Shown: one piece after another, positions 26,636 to 35,915 of the stretch
Layout of the letters: each line of letters opens with the position of its first letter
Position numbering within the stretch: the stretch's first letter is position 1
Assembly: GCA_963765265.1 (NCBI GenBank)
Contig: CAVXVN010000003.1
Coordinates: 186,001-250,000 of the forward strand
DNA from: Bacillus_BD sp963765265
GTDB taxonomy: Bacteria > Bacillota > Bacilli > Bacillales > Cytobacillaceae
Direction: 5' to 3'
DNA: 64,000 bases
Program-made: the position numbers and the translations under genes
Notes under the pieces: generated by a model
Database searches by the model: none
What the model saw: the letters and a program-made list of their open reading frames with translations, nothing else
Told to the model about the DNA's origin: nothing

Positions 26636-26796
26636 TAGAGATGTAACTGTGAGTAAAGAATCTTTCAATTGCGGAAAGGCTCTTTGGTTCGTATGTATGG
26701 GAGAAACTTTCATGGATGGAATAAATCAAAAGGTGAAGATTGGCAGTAAGTTCGCAAATTATATAAGTAAAATAAGGAAGAACAATTAGAATGTAA

Positions 26797-26952
26797 AGTG
26801 CGACTCAGGAATTATCGAGGGATACTAAAGGTATTAATGTACTATTTAATAATAACTCTGGTGGAGATGTAGCGAACAATGCAAAAGAATTCTACGCTAT
26901 GTTTAGTATAGAATATGCAGGACTTTTCCCAAGGCAGTTTGATTTATTTTAG
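26797..26952 (+). pseudogene. DUF72 (YecE/YunF-like) C-terminal remnant
   Basis: The open stretch ends GINVLFNNNSGGDVANNA, then EYAGLFPRQFDLF and a stop. This is the typical C-terminus of DUF72 proteins. The N-terminal ~230 residues are absent and a TAA precedes the fragment. Confidence 0.75.
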
Positions 26953-26973
26953 TAGATATAATCTTTGAAAATG

Positions 26974-27016
26974 AAAGGACTGTATGGATTCGTTTATAGA
27001 ATCTATACAGTCCTTA
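26974..27016. terminator. Terminator of yfkN
   Basis: A 17-bp stem AAGGACTGTATGGATTC / GAATCTATACAGTCCTT with a 7-base loop, directly after the yfkN stop on the minus strand. Confidence 0.8.
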
Positions 27017-27021
27017 GTTCA

Positions 27022-30000
27022 TTAATTAACTCTTTGAATTCTTCCCTCAGACTTATATTCAATAGGAGAAAGTGATGTTTTAACAAAATCAACGGTTGCG
27101 TCTACATCTACTGGACCAACTTCTACATCAGTAGAAAGAGCTCCTATACCGTATTTAAGGTTTCCTGTCATATAGTTGTTGATTACAACAGTATATTCCT
27201 TTGTTTTATCAATCTTGCTTCCGTCTGGTAAGAAGATGTCTACAACCTTGCCTGTTTTCGCTGTGTTGTCATAAGTATACGTGTATTTAAAGCCAGCAAT
27301 ATGGAAGTCAAGACCTCTATCTGTAATCTGGTTATTTAAAACGGTCTCTAAATCTGCACCGCTAAGCGTTACTTTATTTAACACATTACCAAACGGCTGA
27401 ATGGCAAATAAATCACCAAATGTTACTTCACCTGCTTCTAATGGAGCACGGACACCGCCACCATTCATCATGGCGAAGTCTGTGTTCATTGCAGCTTTCA
27501 TACCATCCGCAATAAGATTTCCAAGAGCAAAATCACCAAATTCATTATCTACAGTTGGATAACCTTTTTCAAGAGTAGATAAAGATTGCCCAACAACTTT
27601 TGCTTTAATTGGTTCGACTTTCTCTGTATATTTTTTCATAATCTCTGCAACTTCTGGATCTGGAGTATAGTCCTTTTGATAAACCGTTTTAATCTCCGCT
27701 GATTTATTAATGATATCTCCAGTAACGCGGTCAATTTCAACTTCTACATCAGAAAAAGCAGATCCATAAGAATAGGCTTGGACAATTAGTTTGTTGTCCA
27801 CTACTCGGTTTACCTTTACATGGTTGTGTGCAGCAAAGATAACATCCACTTCATCATCAATTTGTTCTGCTATTCTGCTAGCGTCGAATGAATCGGTATA
27901 ACCTGTTTGAGTAGCAGGATTATGGGCAAGGACGATAATCGATTCGATTCCTTGTCCTTTTAATTCTTCTGTATACTTGTTAATGGCTTCCACTTCGTCT
28001 GTAATCTTTAATGATTCGTTTCCTTTTCTAACAATCATATTAGGTGTTTCCTGAGTGACAACTCCGATTACACCAATTTTTTGACCTTCAATGGTGAATA
28101 CAGTGTAAGGATCCGTAATTAAATTTCCATCTCTTGTATCATAAGCGTTTGCGGCAACAAGTGGGAAGTTCATTCCGTCATAACCAACCGTACCGTTTGG
28201 ATGATCTCCACCTTTCATCATACGGTGTAGTTCGTCAATCCCTTCATCAAATTCATGATTTCCGAATGTGCCTGCATCAAAACCGATATTTTCCAATATT
28301 TCAACGGTAGGCTCATCTTGGAAAAGAGCGGAAATTAATGGGCTTCCTCCAATCATATCTCCAGCATGTAAAAGAAGTGTATTAGGATTTGTTGCTTCCT
28401 CTTGTTTTAATGCAGCTGCTAAGTACTCAATATGCCCAGCTGATAAATCTCCGACCTTTGTAACCGTATCTAACTGTCCATGTAAATCATTTACTCCTAA
28501 AAGCTGAACCTTTAATGGGTCACTATCATGGCTATTCAAGTTAAAATTAAAGATTCCATAACCTTTTGAATCAGTTTTGCCGGAATAAGTAAATGGGCTT
28601 TCTTCAGTGATATATTGCTCTGCCTTTGGTGAAGTCGTAAAAGTAACATTCACATTTCCTGAGATTGGAGCAATAGACCAGTTTCCATCAGCTGTTGGGG
28701 TAATTTCTTTCACCTCAGAAATGTAGTCCATTAAAACTTGACGGTTTTCATCGGCTGAATCGACTACTAATTCACTGCCTTTTACTCCAGGGAAATTCCC
28801 TCCGCCACCAGCACGATAATTATTTGTAACCACTATAAATTCTTGTTCTGGATTCACAGGTTCCCCATTATATTTAAGATTCACAACACGACTTGAGTTC
28901 GCGTTTAAAAGTGTCCCATTTGGTGCGTATTTGGCAGGTTTTGTTACATCAATTTGATATTCTACGCCATCAATGACATCAAAGTTAAATACTGGAAATG
29001 ATGGATTGATTAACGATTGTTCAGTTGTTTTTAAAGGATCGATGGTGTTGTATTGACCGGCAGACATTTCAAGCCACTCTTTCACAACCGAACCTTTTAC
29101 TTTAATAGCTTTTAGAGAGTTGTCATAAAGGTATAAGTCAGCCGCACTACGAATGGTCAAATCACCTTGTTTAATTTCTGTGTAATCATCGGTATTATTT
29201 CGACCAGCTTTAAAAGGGGCTCCTGCTGACAAAATAGGAAGATCTTTTAATTCTGGCTTGTTTAGTTCGATATATTTTTCGACATACCATTTTTGTGCGT
29301 TTGTCACGACTTGAATAGATGGATCATCTTGTACAAGTGAAAAATAGCTATAAATGTCATCTGTTGTCGTTCCAATTGGTGTATTCACATATTCTAAGGT
29401 AGCTTCATGATCGGCTTTTACAGCATTAACAATAGCTTTGTCTGGCTCAACATTATCTATTTGTCTTGTGGAGGATTGGGAATTAGAAACAGACCATTTC
29501 CCTTTTGCTTTTTGTAAGTTAAGATCAATAATTCCTAATGATCCGCCGCCAAATCCAGCTTGTACAGCAGCTACACCGTTAATCGTTCCTTTTTCGTTGT
29601 CTACTCCAGGAAGAGGTTTTCCGTCTGCACCTTTGAACAATGTATCTAAACTAGCTACATCTTTTGCAGGGAATGTTTTATGAGTGTGTGAAAATGTAAT
29701 GGCATCAATACCAGGTACTTTACTTAAAGCATAGACAGTATCTTCCGTATTTTCTTCATTTGCACTAAAACCTGAGTGAGCTAAGGCGATAATGACATCT
29801 GTGCCTTCTTCTTTCATCATAGGGATATATTTTTCAGCTGATTCTACGATGTTTTTGGTTATGACCTTTCCATCTAGATTAGATTTATCCCATTCATTAA
29901 TTTGAGGAGGGACAAATCCAATATATCCAATTTTGATGACATTGGTTTTACCGGATTCATCTGTTACTTTTTTATTCACAATTTTATAAGGGGTATATTT

Positions 30001-30540
30001 ATTAATATCATTAGTTGGATCCTGATCATGATCATCTACGTATACATTTGCATTTACAAAAGGAAAGTTGGCATCATCATATACTTCGTCTAGAAACTCC
30101 AACCCATAGTTGAACTCATGGTTTCCAAGTGTCGCCATATCATAGCCCATTAAGTTCATGGCCGCGATTGTTGGATGTTTTTCACCTTCCTCTAGCGGAT
30201 CAATTTTTGCTTTGTATGTAGCGAGAGGATTCCCTTGTATAAGGTCACCATTATCCACGAGTACAGAGTTTTTTACTTCTTCTCGTGCTTTTTTAACAAG
30301 CGTTGCGGTTTTAGCCAGTCCCAATTTTGCGGCCAAACTATTTTTGTAATAATCATAGTTTAGTAGATTGTTATGGATATCAGTCGTTTCCATGATGCGA
30401 AGTTCAACCTGTGATTGAACTTTGTCTTTAGAGGGAGGTGCAGCCAATGCATTACCAGACAAGAATGGTGTTGCTAACACGGTAATTGCAAGTGTACTGG
30501 ACAAAATTTTCTTGCCCCTGTTTTTTCTACCAAATTTCAT
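27022..30540 (-). CDS. yfkN: Bifunctional nucleotidase / 2',3'-cyclic phosphodiesterase
   Basis: 1172 residues, secreted (signal peptide with basic start, hydrophobic core and GNALAAPP cleavage region). It has two metallophosphoesterase-plus-nucleotidase modules. The first has METTDIHNN (about 54), VDNGDLIQGNP (about 96) and LGNHEFNYG (about 140). The second has GVNDLHGQLD (about 683), LHAGDMIGGSPL and FGNHEFDEG (about 760). These proteins hydrolyse extracellular nucleotides and cyclic nucleotides for phosphate. B. subtilis YfkN is longer (about 1460 residues) and carries a cell-wall sorting tail. Here the protein ends IEYKSEGRIQRVN with no LPxTG-like signal, so release into the medium is likely. 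A Pho-box-like array lies upstream. Confidence 0.92.
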   Translation of the reverse strand: MKFGRKNRGKKILSSTLAITVLATPFLSGNALAAPPSKDKVQSQVELRIMETTDIHNNLLNYDYYKNSLAAKLGLAKTATLVKKAREEVKNSVLVDNGDLIQGNPLATYKAKIDPLEEGEKHPTIAAMNLMGYDMATLGNHEFNYGLEFLDEVYDDANFPFVNANVYVDDHDQDPTNDINKYTPYKIVNKKVTDESGKTNVIKIGYIGFVPPQINEWDKSNLDGKVITKNIVESAEKYIPMMKEEGTDVIIALAHSGFSANEENTEDTVYALSKVPGIDAITFSHTHKTFPAKDVASLDTLFKGADGKPLPGVDNEKGTINGVAAVQAGFGGGSLGIIDLNLQKAKGKWSVSNSQSSTRQIDNVEPDKAIVNAVKADHEATLEYVNTPIGTTTDDIYSYFSLVQDDPSIQVVTNAQKWYVEKYIELNKPELKDLPILSAGAPFKAGRNNTDDYTEIKQGDLTIRSAADLYLYDNSLKAIKVKGSVVKEWLEMSAGQYNTIDPLKTTEQSLINPSFPVFNFDVIDGVEYQIDVTKPAKYAPNGTLLNANSSRVVNLKYNGEPVNPEQEFIVVTNNYRAGGGGNFPGVKGSELVVDSADENRQVLMDYISEVKEITPTADGNWSIAPISGNVNVTFTTSPKAEQYITEESPFTYSGKTDSKGYGIFNFNLNSHDSDPLKVQLLGVNDLHGQLDTVTKVGDLSAGHIEYLAAALKQEEATNPNTLLLHAGDMIGGSPLISALFQDEPTVEILENIGFDAGTFGNHEFDEGIDELHRMMKGGDHPNGTVGYDGMNFPLVAANAYDTRDGNLITDPYTVFTIEGQKIGVIGVVTQETPNMIVRKGNESLKITDEVEAINKYTEELKGQGIESIIVLAHNPATQTGYTDSFDASRIAEQIDDEVDVIFAAHNHVKVNRVVDNKLIVQAYSYGSAFSDVEVEIDRVTGDIINKSAEIKTVYQKDYTPDPEVAEIMKKYTEKVEPIKAKVVGQSLSTLEKGYPTVDNEFGDFALGNLIADGMKAAMNTDFAMMNGGGVRAPLEAGEVTFGDLFAIQPFGNVLNKVTLSGADLETVLNNQITDRGLDFHIAGFKYTYTYDNTAKTGKVVDIFLPDGSKIDKTKEYTVVINNYMTGNLKYGIGALSTDVEVGPVDVDATVDFVKTSLSPIEYKSEGRIQRVN

Positions 30541-30878
30541 AATGCACCTATCTTTCTATATTTTTAAGGTTTAATAGTCACAAATAATAATATACAAAAT
30601 GAATTTTAAGACAGTGTTAATTTTTAGAGAATCAGGTAGATAATATCAGTATTATTGCGTTTTTTGTTATCAAATTGGTTAATTATGCTTACCTATAGAA
30701 CTGATAAAATATTTGTTCTGAGAATAAATACATAGGTAGTTTGTAAGGGATTTATGTAAATTGAACTATCAATTTATAGTGGGGTAGAAAAATTGTAAAT
30801 AGTAGTTTACATTTTATTAACAAAAAGTAAGTAAGAGGAAGATTAAGGGGATATGTTAAAATTTTTCCAGAGAGTTTA
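30541..30878. other. Promoter-side region of yfkN
   Basis: 338 bp, very AT-rich. It holds the Pho-box-like array (30582-30620). No gene is supported; the dus duplication begins near 30881. Confidence 0.5.
30582..30620 (-). promoter_or_regulatory. Pho-box-like array before yfkN
   Basis: On the minus strand TTAACA, TTAAAA, TTTGTA and TTATTT follow each other at exact 11-bp intervals (30620, 30609, 30598, 30587), ending about 40 bp before the start codon. PhoP boxes of B. subtilis are TT(A/C/T)A(C/T)A-type hexamers spaced by 5 bp, and yfkN belongs to that regulon. The first copy matches fully, the others loosely. Confidence 0.5.
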
Positions 30879-31127
30879 ATGGGAGGTATTTTTAAAAATC
30901 CTTTTGCTTTTGAAAAAGAGACAAAAGAGCATAGCAGTAAAGAATACCTTGATCTTCAAGATCAATATGCGGAAGTACTGCCACGTTCAATCACAGGGCT
31001 TCATCGCTTTTTCAAAATTTATGTCAAAGGATTCCCTGGAGCTGGTGAATTAAGAAATCAATTGATGAACACGAAATCAACAGATGAAGTGCGTGCATTG
31101 CTTGATAACTTTGGAAAAGAATGTTGA
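30879..31127 (+). pseudogene. Duplicated 3' end of the dus gene
   Basis: 82 codons nearly identical to the C-terminus of the dihydrouridine synthase at 34675-35637, homologous from about 30881 to 31138. It lacks 21 bases present in the full gene. The lost block lies between two copies of TTGATCTT, so it is a slipped deletion that keeps frame. There is no active-site region, hence no function. The ATG at 30879 is created at the junction. Confidence 0.9.
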
Positions 31128-31164
31128 TGGAACGGGGCATTAAACAGTTCAATTAAAATTGCTT

Positions 31165-31204
31165 AAACCTAATCAAAATAATCTTATTTGGTTAGGTTTT
31201 TTTA
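31165..31204 (+). terminator. Terminator after the dus fragment
   Basis: AACCTAATCAAA(A)TAA / TTATTTGGTTAGGTT followed by TTTTTT. It lies about 80 bp upstream of the tnpB start and may also form the left-end hairpin of that element. Confidence 0.7.
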
Positions 31205-31282
31205 ATCCATTTAAGTTAAGCGCTTTTTGTTGATAATAAGAACAAACGTTTGGTATAATGTTGGTAGAAAGGAGGTGAAAGA

Positions 31283-32686
31283 ATGATTTACAGTCGAAAA
31301 ATTAAACTTATGACAAAAAAAGAACAAGAATTACAATTAGATGGTCAATCCAAAATGTGTAATTGGTTGTATAATCAACTATTTGAATTAGTTGAAGAAG
31401 ATTATAAAAATGGAAAACCAAAAAAATTGCTAAATGGAAGAAAGTTAAGGGATGAAGTTCCTAAAATTAAGGGAAAATCTCCGTTCTTGTATAAAGTTCA
31501 CTCCTCTCCTTTAAAAAATGCAGCCATTCGCTTGAAAGATGCATATGATCGATTTTTGGATAAAAAATTAGACAATCAAAAACCTCATTATCGGTCATGG
31601 AAAAAGAAATGGTTCTCTTTGTATTATGATGAACCAAATAAAGGTTTCAAATTACTTGAAGATAAGAAACTATCGATTTCTTTTGGGAAACTGTCAGATG
31701 AAGAATATATAGAAATGAAGAAAAAAGATAAGAAGACGCAAAAACAAATTTTTATTTTGGTTTCTTTATCAGAACCGTTCATTCTGAGAGAAAACGAAGT
31801 CATCAAAACTCTACGAATTACAAAGGATATTGGCGGTTATTACGCTTTGTTTACCGTTGAAAATAGTAAAGAAGAAAGAAAAGTAGATGAACAAAGTTTT
31901 ATTGTTTTGGACCCAAATCATAAAAACTTGGCTGTTGGAATTGATCATGAAGGTCGTTCTTATGAACTCAAATCCTTATCTTCAAAGCTAAAATATTGGG
32001 ATAAACGCATTGACCAAATTAAATCAAAACGGGATAAATGTCAAAAACTTTCTCGATTAGTCGTTACACCAACCACAGAATATTGGAAACCTAGCAAACG
32101 TTGGAATGATTTGAATCGAGCATTAGAAAAAGCTGAACTCACTCGACGAGAACAAATGAAGAAAGAGTTGTACAGCTTTGCTCATTATCTTAGTCATAAA
32201 TATGACCATATTTTAATTGGTGATTATGTACCGACTCCGGATTTGGCAGAATACGGTTCAATGAGACGTGCGATGTTGAATCAAACACCGGTTGGTCAGT
32301 TCAGAAAAATTCTTGAATGGGTCCAAGAAAAGAATCACAAGTACTATACAAAGGTAGATGAAACAAACACAACAAAGGAATGTTGTATTTGTGGTCATAT
32401 GAAAAAGAAAGAACCTGGTGTTCGCATTTTTACGTGTGAAAAATGCAAAACAACCATGTATCGCGACTTAAACAGTGCGGTGAATATGGCGAAAAAAGAA
32501 AGAAAGTTATTGCCTCGCTTGGGCTATGTAGGGGTGGAACACCCTACGTATGCAGTATGGTGGGATTGGAAACGTCAAAAAATTGTACGTGGAAAGTTTC
32601 GTCAACTGGCTGGTGTAAATAAGTCGCCAGGTCAAAACAAAGAGAATTCTTCGCCACAAGAAGAGTTTCTCCTAAATAGTATCTAA
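31283..32686 (+). CDS. tnpB: TnpB-type RNA-guided nuclease, lone IS200/IS605-family element
   Basis: 467 residues; AGGAGGTG precedes the ATG. RuvC-I is VLDPNHKNLAVGID (Asp near 210), RuvC-III is YRDLNSAVNMA (near 394), and the zinc finger has CCIC and CEKC. The RuvC-II position reads ILIGDYVP, without the usual Glu. The Glu of KVDETNTTKEC is placed like the alternative glutamate reported for rearranged TnpB/Fanzor nucleases. No tnpA transposase is adjacent, so it resembles IS1341-type elements. The last 60 codons overlap strong hairpins. The element sits between the two dus copies. Confidence 0.85.
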   Translation: MIYSRKIKLMTKKEQELQLDGQSKMCNWLYNQLFELVEEDYKNGKPKKLLNGRKLRDEVPKIKGKSPFLYKVHSSPLKNAAIRLKDAYDRFLDKKLDNQKPHYRSWKKKWFSLYYDEPNKGFKLLEDKKLSISFGKLSDEEYIEMKKKDKKTQKQIFILVSLSEPFILRENEVIKTLRITKDIGGYYALFTVENSKEERKVDEQSFIVLDPNHKNLAVGIDHEGRSYELKSLSSKLKYWDKRIDQIKSKRDKCQKLSRLVVTPTTEYWKPSKRWNDLNRALEKAELTRREQMKKELYSFAHYLSHKYDHILIGDYVPTPDLAEYGSMRRAMLNQTPVGQFRKILEWVQEKNHKYYTKVDETNTTKECCICGHMKKKEPGVRIFTCEKCKTTMYRDLNSAVNMAKKERKLLPRLGYVGVEHPTYAVWWDWKRQKIVRGKFRQLAGVNKSPGQNKENSSPQEEFLLNSI

Positions 32687-32690
32687 GGTT
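32515..32690 (+). ncRNA. Candidate omega-RNA overlapping the tnpB 3' end
   Basis: Two hairpins lie inside and at the end of tnpB: GTAGGG / CCCTAC (about 32528-32548) and GAGAATTCTT / AAGAAGAGTTTCTC (about 32641-32672). Guide RNAs of TnpB elements characteristically overlap the end of the gene and run to the right end. The exact right end cannot be fixed here. Confidence 0.35.
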
Positions 32691-32832
32691 ATATAAACTT
32701 TGGGTAGATTTAATCAATTTAGGGAAAGCGGCTAAGGCACCATTTTTTCGTTATTGATAAAGTAGGAATTGACAGTTTAGATACTTTACCCGTAAAGTTG
32801 CTTATGATGCAAATTAAAACGGAGGAGAACAG

Positions 32833-34101
32833 ATGCAATTCATTAATAATCTACTTCTGGATATGGAACTAGATCCTAGATTAGTAGAATATCTTTCGAT
32901 TATAATCAAGATTCTGCTAATAGGGCTTATCTGTATCGCAGCAAATTTTATTTCAAAGAAAATAGTGATCAGGATCATTACTCGTATCGTTACAAACTCC
33001 AAAGTCAAGTGGGGTAAAATCATTTTGGAAAGACAAGTTTTTCGAAAGTTATCCCATATTGTTCCTGCGATCATTATTTATTCGTTTTCTTCAACCTTTC
33101 CAACCTATCAATCAATTATCGAAAAATTGGCCATTGCCTATATCATTATTGTAGGGTTAGTGTTTATTCAAAGCTTACTAAATACACTTAATGATATTTA
33201 TCAAACCTTTGAAATATCCAAGGTTAAGCCTATTAAAGGATATATTCAGGTGGTTAACATTATTATCATGACTCTCGGGTTCATCTTAGTGATCTCGAAC
33301 CTAATAGGTAAGAGTCCTCTTATTCTATTAAGTGGTATTGGTGCTCTCTCGGCAGTTTTGATGTTAGTATTTAAAGATTCGTTATTAGGACTAGTGGCAG
33401 GAATTCAGTTGACGGCCAATGATATGGTTCGGGTTGGTGACTGGATTGAAATGCCAAAGTATGGAGCAGATGGTGACGTTATTGATATTTCTTTAAATAC
33501 CGTAAAGGTTCAAAATGGGGACAAAACGATTACGATGATACCAAGTTATGCCCTTATTTCCGATTCTTTTAGAAACTGGAGAGGGATGCAAAGCTCAGGC
33601 GGCCGACGAATCAAGCGCCCTTTGTATATAGATACCAGTAGTATCACGTTTTGCACCGAGGAAATGATTGAGAAATTTATAAAAGTTCATTACCTTTCAG
33701 ACTACATTATTCAAAAGGAAAGGGAAATTACTGAGTACAATGCCAAAAATGAAATAGATCGGAACAATCGTGTGAATGGTAGGGCCCTTACCAATATCGG
33801 TGTTTTTAGGGCGTATATCAGCAATTACCTCAAAAATCACGATGGAATCAATCAGAATATGACCTTAATGGTTAGACAGCTGGGACATAGTGAACACGGG
33901 TTGCCTCTAGAAATTTATGCATTTACCAATGACGTACAGTGGGCAGTGTATGAATCTGTGCAATCTGATATCTTTGACCATCTATTTGCAGTTGCACCAG
34001 AGTTTGGACTTAGAGTATTCCAGAATCCATCTGGGGCTGATTTAAGAAACATGGTAGAAGAATCGAGCAACAAAGCCTTGATTGGCGAAAGAAGCTATTG
34101 A
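32833..34101 (+). CDS. MscS-family mechanosensitive channel (YbdG-like)
   Basis: 422 residues; GGAGGAG precedes the ATG. Hydrophobic helices occupy about 20-180, ending in the pore-lining stretch LLSGIGALSAVLMLVFKDSL, followed by LGLVAGIQLTANDMVRVGDW and the beta domain (MPKYGADGDVIDISLNTVKV), which are hallmarks of MscS. The C-terminal domain is extended as in YbdG. It would release solutes on osmotic down-shock. Monocistronic with its own terminator. Confidence 0.85.
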   Translation: MQFINNLLLDMELDPRLVEYLSIIIKILLIGLICIAANFISKKIVIRIITRIVTNSKVKWGKIILERQVFRKLSHIVPAIIIYSFSSTFPTYQSIIEKLAIAYIIIVGLVFIQSLLNTLNDIYQTFEISKVKPIKGYIQVVNIIIMTLGFILVISNLIGKSPLILLSGIGALSAVLMLVFKDSLLGLVAGIQLTANDMVRVGDWIEMPKYGADGDVIDISLNTVKVQNGDKTITMIPSYALISDSFRNWRGMQSSGGRRIKRPLYIDTSSITFCTEEMIEKFIKVHYLSDYIIQKEREITEYNAKNEIDRNNRVNGRALTNIGVFRAYISNYLKNHDGINQNMTLMVRQLGHSEHGLPLEIYAFTNDVQWAVYESVQSDIFDHLFAVAPEFGLRVFQNPSGADLRNMVEESSNKALIGERSY

Positions 34102-34120
34102 AATAATCAATCACCGAAAC

Positions 34121-34156
34121 AAAACCGACTGTTTTAAATAACACAGTCGGTTTTTT
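34121..34156 (+). terminator. Terminator of the MscS gene
   Basis: AAAACCGACTGT / ACAGTCGGTTTT with a T-run. Confidence 0.9.
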
Positions 34157-34674
34157 CTAATTCAAGAGACTACTTTGGTAACCCTTTATACCTTGCCGTT
34201 GTCAATTTTTGTATGTATTCCTCAAGCTCAGGCATTTCCGCTTCTCTGGCTATTCTTATGGACAATTCAATATCATAATGATATAAATTAATGCAATCGT
34301 ATATTCTAGATTAAAATATAAAATAAAGAGTTATTTGCAATTTTTCACAAAAATGACAGTTGTTAACTATAAAAAGCTAAAATATACCCACTTATTATAA
34401 CAGCATTAATTATAGAAAAGCAGTTGATATAGAAAAAATCTATACCATCTGCTTTTTTGTTTATAAAAATACCATTCAGGACCGATTTTCGTTAAAATAA
34501 ACATTGCCGATTTTCACAAGTAGTTTTTCACAAATTATAAATGTCCAAATGTACTTGTGTTTGATAATAAGTTATTAAGCATGATATAAGTGTAAAAGAA
34601 GTGGAACATTTGGCTTTATATTTTTTGACCGAGAGTTTGAAGTTGTATCCATAGTGAGAGGATTTGAGTTTGAA
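34157..34674. other. Non-coding region with a minus-strand coding remnant
   Basis: On the minus strand an open stretch ending at the stop 34170-34172 reads RIAREAEMPELEEYIQK and TARYKGLPK. It looks like the C-terminus of a lost gene that I cannot name. The rest is AT-rich and without features. Confidence 0.35.
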
Positions 34675-35637
34675 ATGATAGATAATTTTTGGCGTGATTT
34701 ACCACGACCATTTTTTGTACTTGCACCAATGGAAGATGTGACAGATGTTGTTTTTCGTCACGTAGTAAGTGAAGCCGGTCGACCGGATGTATTTTTCACA
34801 GAGTTTACAAACTCGGATAGCTATTGTCATCCAGAGGGCATGAAAAGTGTGCGTGGCCGTTTGACTTTTACAGAAGATGAACAGCCAATGGTGGCACATA
34901 TTTGGGGGGATAATCCCGAATATTTCCGTCAAATGAGTATTGGCATGGCAGAGCTAGGATTTAAAGGCATCGATATTAATATGGGCTGCCCTGTACCGAA
35001 TGTGGCATCGAGAGGGAAGGGTAGTGGCCTTATTCTGCGTCCAGACGTTGCGGCAGAACTTATTCAAGCAGCAAAGATGAGCGGACTGCCTGTCAGCGTG
35101 AAAACACGACTTGGCTATAAGGAGGTTCAGGAGTGGGAGGAGTGGCTAACGCATATTTTAAAACAGGATATTGCGAACCTTTCTATTCATTTACGTACAA
35201 GAAAGGAAATGAGCCAAGTAGATGCGCATTGGGAGCTAATTCCGGAAATCAAAAAATTACGTGACCGTATCGCACCAAATACACTGCTAACAATCAATGG
35301 AGACATTCCTGACCGTCAAACTGGGCTGCAGCTTGCTGAACAATATGGTATTGATGGCGTTATGATCGGGCGAGGTATTTTTAAAAATCCTTTTGCTTTT
35401 GAAAAAGAGCCAAAAGAGCATAGCAGTAAAGAATACCTTGATCTTTTAAGACTGCAGCTTGATCTTCAAGATCAATATGCGGAAGTACTGCCACGTTCAA
35501 TCACAGGGCTTCATCGCTTTTTCAAAATTTATGTCAAAGGATTCCCTGGAGCTGGTGAATTAAGAAATCAATTGATGAACACGAAATCAACAGATGAAGT
35601 GCGTGCATTGCTTGATAACTTTGGAAAAGAATGTTGA
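34675..35637 (+). CDS. tRNA-dihydrouridine synthase
   Basis: 320 residues from ATG 34675. A GTG at 34654 would add seven residues without a family counterpart. FMN-dependent reduction of uridines in tRNA. Motifs: FVLAPMEDVTDVVFR at the N-terminus, the catalytic cysteine loop DINMGCPVPNVASRGKGSGL, SVKTRLGY, LTINGDI and the FMN-binding GVMIGRGIFKNPFAF. The 3' 265 bp are duplicated 4.5 kb upstream (30881-31138). The attachment-like site C lies about 200 bp downstream. Confidence 0.92.
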   Translation: MIDNFWRDLPRPFFVLAPMEDVTDVVFRHVVSEAGRPDVFFTEFTNSDSYCHPEGMKSVRGRLTFTEDEQPMVAHIWGDNPEYFRQMSIGMAELGFKGIDINMGCPVPNVASRGKGSGLILRPDVAAELIQAAKMSGLPVSVKTRLGYKEVQEWEEWLTHILKQDIANLSIHLRTRKEMSQVDAHWELIPEIKKLRDRIAPNTLLTINGDIPDRQTGLQLAEQYGIDGVMIGRGIFKNPFAFEKEPKEHSSKEYLDLLRLQLDLQDQYAEVLPRSITGLHRFFKIYVKGFPGAGELRNQLMNTKSTDEVRALLDNFGKEC

Positions 35638-35807
35638 TGGGACGGGGACAGTGAAATGATGTAACTCTCAAAAAGTTAGAGAAAAAATGAATCACATCAA
35701 CTCATGTGTACTTATTTTATTCAGTTTCAAGTTCCTTTGCAGCCGGCAACTTTTGTTTTGATAAAGTCTGTTTTCTGAAAGAAAAAGGTCTTAAGAATGT
35801 AATAAAC

Positions 35808-35850
35808 CCACCAGCACCCTTGTGTTGCCACATACACTCTGCACATGTGG
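35808..35850 (+). repeat. Scar C: left copy of attachment-type repeat
   Basis: CACCAGCAC, then TGTTGCCACATACACTCTG and CACATGTGG. The same string, with four extra bases near its start, lies at 37438-37482 (scar D). After CACATGTGG the two diverge: GGACC here, AGTGC there. CCACAT and ATGTGG form an inverted repeat around the centre. Confidence 0.75.
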
Positions 35851-35887
35851 GGACCAAGACAAATATTAAACTAGCTTAACATAAACC

Positions 35888-35915
35888 AGCCCAATCAAAA
35901 TTGATTGGGTTATTT
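35888..35915 (+). terminator. Weak hairpin terminator
   Basis: CCCAATCA / TGATTGGG with a 4-base loop followed by TTATTTG. It could end the dus transcript. Confidence 0.5.
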
